In this document: piece after piece, positions 52,900 to 60,925 of the stretch
Layout of the letters: each line of letters opens with the position of its first letter
Numbering within the stretch: position 1 is the stretch's first letter
NCBI RefSeq assembly: GCF_006965485.1
Contig: NZ_CP041360.1
Span: 1,302,001-1,366,000 of the forward strand
Origin: Spirosoma sp. KCTC 42546
GTDB taxonomy: Bacteria > Bacteroidota > Bacteroidia > Cytophagales > Spirosomataceae
Length of the DNA: 64,000 nt
Reading direction: 5' to 3'
Translations under genes and position numbers: made by a program
Notes under the pieces: model-generated
What the model saw: only the letters and a program-made list of their open reading frames with translations
Database searches by the model: none
What the model was told of the DNA's origin: nothing

Positions 52900-52968
52900 G
52901 ACAGTGAGGGGAATAGTCAACCTAAAGATGCGTAAAAAACGGCTTTCGTTGCCTGATAAGGTTTTTTC

Positions 52969-53035
52969 GACAGGATTAACAGGATAAAACAGGATTATAA
53001 AGCCTAAAATCCTGTTTTGTCCTGTTAATCCTGTC
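52969..53035. repeat. 28-bp inverted repeat (family D)
   Basis: Arms 52969-52996 and 53008-53035 pair over 28 bp with one T-G pair. T-runs flank both sides. The word ACAGGATTAACAGGA recurs at 58247-58298. It lies 70 nt beyond the stop of the beta-helix gene. Confidence 0.9.
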
Positions 53036-53105
53036 AGAAAAAAACACTCCTGCCGAATCGAATTAAAAATGGCCTGTACCGTTTCGTAGCAGGTTAGGTA
53101 AAGGC

Positions 53106-54137
53106 TTACTGTTTTCGGGTTTTAAAAATGCCCGCTTTCAGATCGTAGCCCGCCGATTGGGGCAGTAGATTCAGGTAATCTGGTGGCAACCCATTGGTTT
53201 TTACCTCGCTCAACAGAATCGTGCCCGTTTTTTTGACTCCCTGTTCGATCTGGTTCGTTTCATTGGCCTCAATAGCGCCTTTGGAACCGTAAAAGCCCAT
53301 GTAATGCGCATTCCCCGCGATGACCGAATTGCTGAACGTGTACTTAGGCGTTGTATCCGGGGCCCTGAGCCAGACGTATTCGCAATTGGTAACAATGTTG
53401 TTGCGAAACAGGAAGTCGGATTCGTACGGACCGAACCACACCGCAGCTTCGTAAGACCCGGAAATAATCGAGTTGGTCAGCGCGAAATCGGTAATCGACT
53501 TGAAAAGCAGGAGCGCATTCTTACACCCATAAAAAATAGTGTGATCAACATGGGTTCCGCCACCGTGCGCCCAGATCGCACCCTGAATAGGCGAAGAATT
53601 CTTCTCACCGATGAAATAACACTGACTTACGCTGAGCCCCTGTAAGGTTTCATCTTCCCGCGTGATGGGGTAATAATAACGTACGGCAGGATTGGCATTT
53701 CCGACAAACTTGAGCCCCTTAAAACTCACGTTGTTTTTGGCAACCAGAAACCCGATTGTATGCGCAAACTGCTTAGTGGAATTGTCGGCCGACACCGATT
53801 GGATAACAGGCATTTTCGTAGGTTGCCAATCGAGATCGTCGGGCATCGTAACGGCTTCCAGACTATACCGGACTGTGTCTGCCGATGAACTACGGGTTTT
53901 GATTTCCAGCACCTGCCGAAGCACGTACAGACCGGGGTAGATTTTAATCGTTACGGACTCTGTTCCTGTAAAATCGCGGGCCAGGGCTACGGCTTTGTCT
54001 AAACTGGCAACTGGATCAGTAGCGGTGCCGTTGGCTTCATCTTTACCTCGTGTGGCATCGACATACAGGGTTTGGGCGCTTGTGGGCAGAAGGAAACTTA
54101 CCCATAAACTAATGCTTAAAAAGAGTAACTTGCTCAT
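53106..54137 (-). CDS. Secreted right-handed beta-helix protein
   Basis: 343 residues. Signal peptide (LLFLSISLWVSFLLPTSAQ). The start LYVDATRGKDEANGTATDPVASLDKAV is the typical opening of a parallel beta-helix, with repeats of short strands and NxxI-type turns (ALTNSIISGSYEAAVWFG, DFLFRNNIVTNCEYVW). The fold is that of pectate lyases and similar polysaccharide-active proteins, but I cannot pick out a certain catalytic centre. Function uncertain, likely polysaccharide binding or cleavage. Confidence 0.82.
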   Translation of the reverse strand: MSKLLFLSISLWVSFLLPTSAQTLYVDATRGKDEANGTATDPVASLDKAVALARDFTGTESVTIKIYPGLYVLRQVLEIKTRSSSADTVRYSLEAVTMPDDLDWQPTKMPVIQSVSADNSTKQFAHTIGFLVAKNNVSFKGLKFVGNANPAVRYYYPITREDETLQGLSVSQCYFIGEKNSSPIQGAIWAHGGGTHVDHTIFYGCKNALLLFKSITDFALTNSIISGSYEAAVWFGPYESDFLFRNNIVTNCEYVWLRAPDTTPKYTFSNSVIAGNAHYMGFYGSKGAIEANETNQIEQGVKKTGTILLSEVKTNGLPPDYLNLLPQSAGYDLKAGIFKTRKQ

Positions 54138-54246
54138 GTTGTTTATCTGAATTTAACGATTCGTTCATAAACCTACCATCACCGCTTACTAGCCTGCAAG
54201 TCAAGTGCCTGTCAAGATTTTTCAAGTTTTATCATATTGATTTACA

Positions 54247-55515
54247 ATGGTTTCCGATTCGACCGATTTGCTCCGATGCAAACAGCTTATTGAACGAAAA
54301 CTCGACTGGGGAGCGAGTGAATCCTGGACAAGTGTCGATTTTGAGAACCTTCAGCAACGGATTCTGGACGAGACCGGCGTTTCATTGAGCGCCAGTACGC
54401 TACGGCGAATCTGGGGACGGGTCGACTACCAGCATTTGCCCAGCACTACGACCCTGAATACACTGGCTCAATTTGCGGGTTATGCCGATTGGCGAACATT
54501 TCTTAAGGCGCAGTTGGTGGCCGATTTGCCGCCAGAATCTGTTGAACATCTGCCTGTAAAACCAGCCAAATCAGCCATCAATTGGGTAACGCTTAGCTGG
54601 ATGGCGGGCCTTGTTGTCGTAATTGGCCTGATCGGCCTTGTTGCGTTCGACCAAAAGTCAGCCCAACTGGATGTAAGCCAATACAGGTTTAGCAGCAAAC
54701 CGCTAGTTCGAGGCCTTCCCAACTCGGTTATTTTTACCTATGATGCGTCGGCGTCGCCTACCGATTCGGTGTCTATTCAACAATCGTGGAACCCGCGCTT
54801 ACGAACGTTGGTGGATAAAGACGGCAAAACGTACACATCCATTTATTATGAACCGGGGTATTATCGGGCGAAGTTGCTTGTTGGTAAGCAGATCGTTCAG
54901 GAGCATCCTCTACTGATTCCGACCGATGGCTGGCTTGGTACGATTGCCACGAAACCCGTGCCCGTTTATCTGAAACGGTCCGAGTTTATCGAATCGGGTA
55001 GGATGCAGTTGCCTGTTGCAACAATCCAGCAGAAAAACGTGGCTTTACAGCCTGAAGTCCCGCTGGTGAAATACTTCAATGTCGGTAATTTCGACCCCGT
55101 TCCCCTGACCGATTTCGCGTTTAGCTGTGAGGTGAAAAACGAGTATGGCGAGGGTGCCGCTGCCTGCCAGCAAACCTGGATCGAACTGATCACGGACGAT
55201 ATGCCCATTACAATACCCCTTTCAACCAAGGGTTGTGTATCGGAACTGACACTGCTCGATGGTACGCGGATGGTTTCGGGTAAAAAGACCGATTTATCCA
55301 GGCTTGGGGTTGATTTTGCAAAATGGGTACACGTATCCTGCAAAAGTGACGGGCAACAACTCCACTATTACGTTAACGGTGAATTGGCCTACGAAGCGGC
55401 TCTTCCCAAAAAGAAGGTATCTATCGTAGGAATTGCCTACGGTTTTCGGGGTACGGGGGCTGTGAGGAGGGTTAATCTGCAAGCGAGTGGTAAAGAGGTG
55501 TTTCATGCTTTTTGA
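54247..55515 (+). CDS. Membrane protein with N-terminal HTH-like domain
   Basis: 422 residues. Residues ~1-105 are a helical DNA-binding-like domain common to many Bacteroidota proteins (SWTSVDFENLQQRILDETGVSLSASTLRRIWGR, quoted in parts). One transmembrane helix (WVTLSWMAGLVVVIGLIGLVAF) is at ~115-137. The C-terminal part is beta-rich, possibly lectin-like, and would be periplasmic. The layout resembles one-component membrane regulators such as ToxR or CadC. The family's function is not established. Followed by an inverted repeat and then the second Gfo/Idh gene on the same strand. Confidence 0.7.
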   Translation: MVSDSTDLLRCKQLIERKLDWGASESWTSVDFENLQQRILDETGVSLSASTLRRIWGRVDYQHLPSTTTLNTLAQFAGYADWRTFLKAQLVADLPPESVEHLPVKPAKSAINWVTLSWMAGLVVVIGLIGLVAFDQKSAQLDVSQYRFSSKPLVRGLPNSVIFTYDASASPTDSVSIQQSWNPRLRTLVDKDGKTYTSIYYEPGYYRAKLLVGKQIVQEHPLLIPTDGWLGTIATKPVPVYLKRSEFIESGRMQLPVATIQQKNVALQPEVPLVKYFNVGNFDPVPLTDFAFSCEVKNEYGEGAAACQQTWIELITDDMPITIPLSTKGCVSELTLLDGTRMVSGKKTDLSRLGVDFAKWVHVSCKSDGQQLHYYVNGELAYEAALPKKKVSIVGIAYGFRGTGAVRRVNLQASGKEVFHAF

Positions 55516-55527
55516 TAAGGAAACTGC

Positions 55528-55614
55528 TTTTTTGTCATTCCGACCTTAGGAGGAATCTTAAGCTTGACTAATACAGAAGCTTGAGATTCCTCCTAAGGTC
55601 GGAATGACAAAAAA
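55528..55614. repeat. 38-bp inverted repeat (family B)
   Basis: Arms 55528-55565 and 55577-55614 pair over 38 bp with a single T-G pair and an 11-nt spacer; T-runs close both outer ends. Its left arm and spacer closely match the 37371-37448 element. It begins 12 nt after the preceding stop. Confidence 0.93.
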
Positions 55615-55738
55615 AGATCCCAATAGTCTCTACAAGTGGGAAGCTGAAAACAGAAAAGGCCCAGGCAAAACCAAAGAAATAAGGGCTCGCGGCCTTTTAA
55701 TTACGTTCCCTAAATCCTGACGCTCAAGACCTTTTCAG

Positions 55739-57085
55739 ATGAATAAATCACGTCGACAATTTCTCCAGAATTCAACCCAGTTAGCCGCCAGTGCGGGCTT
55801 GACTACGTTGCTCCCAAACGAAGTTATGGTGGCTTCACAACCTCGTTTGTTTTCCGCTGCCGATACCGTATCGGTTGGCTTGATTGGCTGTAACAGTATG
55901 GGCTGGGCCGATCTGACGTCAATGCTCAAGAATCCGGGCGTACGTTGTATCGCCTTGTGCGATGTAGATCAAAACGTGCTCAACAAACGCGCGGCCGATC
56001 TGGCAAAACTGCCTTCGGTGATGGCGTCGGGGCAGAAAGCGACGCTCTATTCTGATTTTCGCAAGCTACTGGAGAATAAAGATATCGATGCCGTAATCGT
56101 CGGAACACCCGATCACTGGCACTGTTTACCTACGGTATATGCCTGTCAGGCGGGGAAAGATGTGTACGTCGAAAAGCCATTGGCCAATAGCATTGAAGAG
56201 TGCGATTTAATGATAGCAGCCGCCCGCAAGCACAAGCGAATTACACAGGTAGGCCAATGGCAGCGGAGCGGCTTGCATTGGAAAGCCGCCCTCGATTATG
56301 TGCAGTCGGGCAAGATTGGCACCATTCGAACCGTGAAAACTTGGGCTTATATGCCCTATGGCAAAACGTTTCCGGTGGTTGCTAACAGCCCCGTTCCCGA
56401 AGGCGTCGACTACGATATGTGGCTCGGTCCCGCGCCGAAACGGCCCTTCAATCGGAATCGATTCCACGGTACATTTCGGTATTTCTGGGATTACGCCGGT
56501 GGTCTGATGACCGACTGGGGCGCCCATATGGTTGATATTGGCTTATGGGGCATGAAGGTATCCACGCCCAAGTCGGTGATGTCGATGGGTGGTCGATTTG
56601 CTTACCCGGATCAGGATGGTGAAACCCCCGATACCATGCAAGTGCTCTACGACTATGGGAATTTCACCCTGTCATGGGATCACGCCATTGGTATTGGTCG
56701 CGGCCCCTACGACCGCGATCATGGCGTGGCGTTTATTGGTACCCAGGGCACCGTGGTCATTGATCGGAGCAAGTGGGAAGTACTGCCCGAAGTTGAAGGC
56801 GGAAAATACCTGACGCCCGCCATGCCAACGCAATACGGCGATGGCAAAGACCTCGACCGACATACGCTGAATTTCGTTGAATGTATCCGAAGTCGCCAGC
56901 AAACGAACTGCCCCGTTGAGGTAGGGCGAAACGTAGCGGTGAATGCTCAATTGGGGAATATGGCGCATCGATTGGGCCAAAAGTTATATTGGGACGATGC
57001 CAAAAGCACGGTCACCAGCGATTCGAAAGCCAATGAGTTGGTGAAAGCGCATTACCGTAAGCCGTGGAGCTTGCCAGTAGTTTGA
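55739..57085 (+). CDS. Tat-exported Gfo/Idh/MocA-family oxidoreductase, second copy
   Basis: 448 residues. Tat-type start SRRQFLQNSTQLAASAG. Dinucleotide-binding motif VGLIGCNSMGWAD, then the family features DHWHCLP and VYVEKPLANS (EKP). The C-terminal domain has the FRYFWDYAGG and DWGAHMVDIGLWG segments usual in this family. Related to the 37629-39086 gene but clearly a different subgroup, as the sequences diverge strongly. Likely oxidises or reduces an extracellular sugar; which one is unknown. A composite palindrome follows the stop. Confidence 0.9.
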   Translation: MNKSRRQFLQNSTQLAASAGLTTLLPNEVMVASQPRLFSAADTVSVGLIGCNSMGWADLTSMLKNPGVRCIALCDVDQNVLNKRAADLAKLPSVMASGQKATLYSDFRKLLENKDIDAVIVGTPDHWHCLPTVYACQAGKDVYVEKPLANSIEECDLMIAAARKHKRITQVGQWQRSGLHWKAALDYVQSGKIGTIRTVKTWAYMPYGKTFPVVANSPVPEGVDYDMWLGPAPKRPFNRNRFHGTFRYFWDYAGGLMTDWGAHMVDIGLWGMKVSTPKSVMSMGGRFAYPDQDGETPDTMQVLYDYGNFTLSWDHAIGIGRGPYDRDHGVAFIGTQGTVVIDRSKWEVLPEVEGGKYLTPAMPTQYGDGKDLDRHTLNFVECIRSRQQTNCPVEVGRNVAVNAQLGNMAHRLGQKLYWDDAKSTVTSDSKANELVKAHYRKPWSLPVV

Positions 57086-57091
57086 GAAATT

Positions 57092-57316
57092 GTACCCACG
57101 GGCTTATTGATTTGCATTAAATAACCGCCTACATAAAACTTGTCCTTTTTGGGCTTTCAAAACCCCCAACCCCCTGAAGGGGGCTTAGTTCGCTGGGGAG
57201 AAAAGCCCCCTTCAGGGGGTTGGGGGTTTTGAAGACTAGCCAAACGGCGGTTAATTTCTTCAAATCAATTAGCCCGTATTTTTACGAATCATTCACGGGC
57301 TAAAGCCCGTGGGTAC
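57092..57316. repeat. Nested composite palindrome of about 225 bp
   Basis: Outer arms 57092-57104 and 57304-57316 match exactly (13 bp, GTACCCACGGGCT and its complement). A second layer, 57101-57114 with 57261-57274, has one mismatch. At the centre a perfect 30-bp stem, 57156-57185 with 57204-57233, carries the CCCCCTGAAGGGGG core. A further hairpin, CACGGGCT/AGCCCGTG, sits at 57293-57310. It lies 6 nt after the Gfo/Idh stop. Confidence 0.88.
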
Positions 57317-57329
57317 ATAAATACAGAAC

Positions 57330-58238
57330 ATGCAAAACACTTCAGGAAGACGAAAATTTGTTGTGAACCTCACCAAAGCGGTAGGTACGACTATGCTCAT
57401 CAATACCCCTGGCCTGATTCAGGCTGAGCAACTCTGGGCGAATCAGGAGTCGATTACGGTTGGCCAGGTGATGGATATGATCCTTAAAACGATCCCGAAT
57501 GCGCCCTTCCCCAAAACGGTCGATACGTTGAAATCGGGCAATGCCTCGCAGAACGTGACGGGCATCGTGTCGACGATGTTTGCGACCATCGAGGTGATCG
57601 AAAAAACGATTGGTGCGGGGGCGAACTTCATCATTGCCCACGAGCCAACGTTTTACAACCATTTGGATGAGACCGATTGGCTACAAAATGACCCCGTCTT
57701 TCGCCACAAGCAGGAGTTGCTAACTAAAAATGGCATTGCCCTTTGGCGGTTTCACGACTACTGGCATTCGCACCGCCCCGACGGCATTCAGACCGGTATG
57801 TTAACGGCTTTAGGTTGGGAGAAATATGCCGATGCGCAGGACGCTCATATCATTACCTTACCCGCTACCCCGCTGAAGCAACTCATCACTCATGTAAAAG
57901 GGAAACTGGGTATCAAACAGGTGCGGGTCGTTGGCGATGTGACGCAACGTTGTCAGCGCGTTCTGCTCATGCCGGGTGCTGCGGGCGGTCGAAGCCAGAT
58001 AGCGGCCATCGAAAAAGTAAAACCAGATGTGATTTTCTGTGGAGAATCCAGCGAATGGGAAACGCCGGAATATGTTCGGGATGCCCGACGGCAGGGGCAG
58101 AACGTATCGCTTGTTATCATGGGCCACATCATGAGTGAAGCCGCCGGTATGGAATGGCTCGTACCCTGGCTGAAGCCGAAACTGCCGGGATTGAAAATTA
58201 CGTATATTCCGTCGGAGAATGCGTTTACGTATGAGTGA
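57330..58238 (+). CDS. Tat-exported NIF3-like dinuclear metal protein
   Basis: 302 residues. Tat-like start GRRKFVVNLTKAVGTTMLIN. The NIF3/YbgI fold is seen with metal-ligand motifs AHEPTFYNHLD (related to the THHPLFF-type motif) and MGHIMSEAAG near the C-terminus (GH...E). The family forms hexamers with two metals per subunit, usually in the cytoplasm, and its enzymatic role is unresolved. An exported version is unusual. It begins 13 nt after the nested palindrome; the second Gfo/Idh gene is upstream. Confidence 0.8.
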   Translation: MQNTSGRRKFVVNLTKAVGTTMLINTPGLIQAEQLWANQESITVGQVMDMILKTIPNAPFPKTVDTLKSGNASQNVTGIVSTMFATIEVIEKTIGAGANFIIAHEPTFYNHLDETDWLQNDPVFRHKQELLTKNGIALWRFHDYWHSHRPDGIQTGMLTALGWEKYADAQDAHIITLPATPLKQLITHVKGKLGIKQVRVVGDVTQRCQRVLLMPGAAGGRSQIAAIEKVKPDVIFCGESSEWETPEYVRDARRQGQNVSLVIMGHIMSEAAGMEWLVPWLKPKLPGLKITYIPSENAFTYE

Positions 58239-58246
58239 AAAGTTTG

Positions 58247-58298
58247 TTGACAGGGTTAACAGGATTTTTCTCACCTATGCTCCTGTTAATCCTGTCAA
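58247..58298. repeat. 18-bp inverted repeat between convergent genes (family D)
   Basis: TTGACAGGGTTAACAGGA (58247-58264) pairs with 58281-58298, with one G-T pair, followed by T/A-rich flanks. The same word forms the arms at 52969-53035. It lies 8 nt after the NIF3-like stop and ends 13 nt before the comM stop. Confidence 0.87.
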
Positions 58299-58311
58299 AA
58301 AATACACATTG

Positions 58312-59853
58312 TCAGCCCGCCCAATTCTCCCGATCCAGACTTCGGTATTGAATGGCTTCGGCGAGGTGTTCAATCTTGATTTCGTCGGAGCCTGCTAGGT
58401 CGGCAATCGTGCGGGACACTTTCAGGATACGGTCGTACGCACGGGCAGAGAGTCCCAATCGTTCCATCGCTGTCCGGAGTAAGGCTCGACCCGCATCGCT
58501 GATCACGCACACCTCTTTCACCATCTGCGAAGGCATCATGGCGTTGCTGTAAATACCCTCCTGGCCTACGAAGCGTGTGGTTTGTCGTTCACGCGCCTTG
58601 ATGACTCGCTCGCGGATCACCTCGCTGGGCTCGGCCGGTCGGTTGCCCGTCATCTGATCGAAGGAAACAGGAGTAACTTCAACGTGCAGATCAATCCGGT
58701 CGAGGAGTGGGCCGCTGATTTTGGCCAGGTATTTCTGAACGACACCTGCGCCACAGACGCACTCTTTTTCGGGGTGATTGTAGTAGCCGCAGGGACAGGG
58801 GTTCATGCTGGCAATGAGCATAAAACTGGCAGGGAACTCAACGGCCCATTTCGCCCGTGAGATACTCACTTTTCGATCTTCGAGCGGCTGGCGCATAACC
58901 TCCAGCGCGGAGCGTTTAAACTCGGGTAATTCGTCTAAGAATAACACCCCGTTGTGCGCTAATGAGATCTCGCCCGGTTGCGGGAAACTACCTCCACCAA
59001 CTAATGCGGCATCTGAAATCGTGTGATGGGGACTTCGGTACGGTCGGGTTGCAATCAGGGTAGCGCGGGCTCCGAGCTTACCGGCTACCGAATGGATCTT
59101 GGTTGTCTCCAGTGCTTCCTGTAAAGATAAGGGCGGCAAAATAGTTGGCAATCGTTTGGCTAACATGGTTTTACCTGCCCCCGGTGGCCCAATCATAATC
59201 ACATTATGGCCACCCGCAGCCGCAATTTCCATCGCCCGCTTAATATTCTCCTGACCCTGCACATGCGAGAAATCGACTTCGTAGGCGTTAATCTGGCTCA
59301 TGAACAGGTCGCGGGTATCGCTAACCAATGGTTCGATGTCTTTCTTGCCTTCGAAAAACTCGATGGCATCCTGCATGGTTTTTACGCCAATAACATCCAG
59401 ATTATTGACAATAGCCGCTTCCTGAGCGTTTTCGACAGGGAGGACAAAACCCTTATATCCTTGTTTACGCGCTTCGATGGCAATGGGTAATACGCCTTTG
59501 ATTGGCCGCAGTGTACCATCGAGAGCCAGCTCACCCATAATGACGTACTCTTCCAGACTACGGGTAGTTGTGATTTGTTCGGAGGCTTGCAGAACGCAAA
59601 GCCCAATTGGCAGATCGTAGGCGGACCCTTCTTTCCGAATGTCGGCAGGAGCGAGGTTAACCACCACTTTCTGGCGGGGCATTCGGTAACCGAAGAACTT
59701 CAATGAGGCTTCAACGCGCTGCTCGCTTTCTTTTACGGCACTGTCGGGCAGGCCGACCAAATGAAAATGCAGACCCTGAGCAACAACGACTTCAATGGTG
59801 ATCAAACTGGCATTAACACCATAAACGGCTCCACCAAAAGTTTTGGCTAACAT
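58312..59853 (-). CDS. comM: ComM/YifB-family Mg-chelatase-like AAA ATPase
   Basis: 513 residues, usual length. N-terminal LonC-like domain (~1-165), then the AAA domain with Walker A GPPGAGKTMLAKRL and Walker B LFLDELPEF, then a C-terminal Mg-chelatase-like domain. A zinc-binding cluster is also present (CPCGYYNHPEKECVC). In naturally competent bacteria ComM acts as a helicase that extends branch migration of incoming DNA. Whether this organism is competent cannot be judged here. Convergent with the NIF3-like gene; rsmH lies 76 nt upstream on the same strand. Confidence 0.94.
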   Translation of the reverse strand: MLAKTFGGAVYGVNASLITIEVVVAQGLHFHLVGLPDSAVKESEQRVEASLKFFGYRMPRQKVVVNLAPADIRKEGSAYDLPIGLCVLQASEQITTTRSLEEYVIMGELALDGTLRPIKGVLPIAIEARKQGYKGFVLPVENAQEAAIVNNLDVIGVKTMQDAIEFFEGKKDIEPLVSDTRDLFMSQINAYEVDFSHVQGQENIKRAMEIAAAGGHNVIMIGPPGAGKTMLAKRLPTILPPLSLQEALETTKIHSVAGKLGARATLIATRPYRSPHHTISDAALVGGGSFPQPGEISLAHNGVLFLDELPEFKRSALEVMRQPLEDRKVSISRAKWAVEFPASFMLIASMNPCPCGYYNHPEKECVCGAGVVQKYLAKISGPLLDRIDLHVEVTPVSFDQMTGNRPAEPSEVIRERVIKARERQTTRFVGQEGIYSNAMMPSQMVKEVCVISDAGRALLRTAMERLGLSARAYDRILKVSRTIADLAGSDEIKIEHLAEAIQYRSLDRENWAG

Positions 59854-59929
59854 AAGCGTAAATAAGTAAACGAATCCGGGTAATGGGTTTCAAAACTACT
59901 GAGTCGGTAGCCAATAAAAAAATGCCTGC

Positions 59930-60835
59930 TTAAATCTTCTCGGCAATGCGCAGTTTGGCACTTCGGGCGCGGGGGTTTCGGGCAATTTCCTCGGGCGTGG
60001 CTTCAACAGGTTTGCGGGTTAAGGATTGCAACGGTTTGAGGTCGTTCCCAAACAAATCCTTCTCGACTTCACCCTGAAATTTACCCTTATTAATGAAATT
60101 CTTCACCAACCGATCTTCGAGTGAGTGATACGACATAACGACCAGTCGTCCGCCTGGTTTCAGAATGTCTGGCACCTGTTCTAAAAACTCTTCCAGCGCC
60201 TGTAATTCTTCGTTTACCTCAATCCGCAGGGCCTGAAATACCTGCGCGAAGTACTTGTTCTCTTTGCCACGTGGTGCATACCGTTGCAGCGCTGCCTTTA
60301 GGTCGTTCACCGTTTTAAGTGGCCGATTCGAACGGGCGGATACAAGGGCGGCTGCAGCCGTTCGGGCGTTGGTAATCTCACCATACATGCCCAGAATTCG
60401 ATGCAGCTCCGGTTCCGAATACTCATTGACAACCTGCCGGGCGGTGCGGTCGGCGTTTTGGTTCATACGCATGTCGAGGTCGGCGTCGAAGCGGGTCGAA
60501 AATCCTCGCTCGGGCGTGTCGATCTGGTGCGACGAAATGCCCAGATCGGCCAGAATACCATCCACTTGCTCCGCTTTATAGAGTCGCAGATAGCGTTTGA
60601 TATTCCGAAAATTCGAGGCAACAAATGTTAATCGGGGATCGCCAATGGCCTGGGCGTTGGCGCGGGCATCGGCATCCTGGTCGAAGCCGAATAATTTTCC
60701 GCCTTCCAACTGGTTAAGAATTTCGCGACTATGCCCTCCGCCACCAAACGTAATATCAACGTAAGTGCCGCCGGGTTGCAAATTCAGCCCATCAATGCAG
60801 GCTTGTAATAAAACAGGTTCGTGGTATTGAGTCAT
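59930..60835 (-). CDS. rsmH: 16S rRNA (cytosine(1402)-N4)-methyltransferase RsmH
   Basis: 301 residues, standard length. It methylates N4 of cytosine 1402 in the ribosomal P site. Features: YHEPVLLQACIDGL at the start, the SAM-binding DITFGGGGHSREIL, ADLGISSHQID and SYHSLEDRLVKNF, and the C-terminal RSAKLRIAEK. In many bacteria rsmH starts the division/cell-wall (dcw) cluster after mraZ; here it is flanked by a TlpA-like gene and comM instead. The upstream gene is divergent, so it probably begins a transcript with comM. Confidence 0.95.
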   Translation of the reverse strand: MTQYHEPVLLQACIDGLNLQPGGTYVDITFGGGGHSREILNQLEGGKLFGFDQDADARANAQAIGDPRLTFVASNFRNIKRYLRLYKAEQVDGILADLGISSHQIDTPERGFSTRFDADLDMRMNQNADRTARQVVNEYSEPELHRILGMYGEITNARTAAAALVSARSNRPLKTVNDLKAALQRYAPRGKENKYFAQVFQALRIEVNEELQALEEFLEQVPDILKPGGRLVVMSYHSLEDRLVKNFINKGKFQGEVEKDLFGNDLKPLQSLTRKPVEATPEEIARNPRARSAKLRIAEKI

Positions 60836-60925
60836 TTAGAAACTAACCTTCTTTAGTAGTCGTTAATTTGGGCATTGATGCACTGCTATCATGTACAACC
60901 TGAATTCAGTCTTAATCATAAAAAA

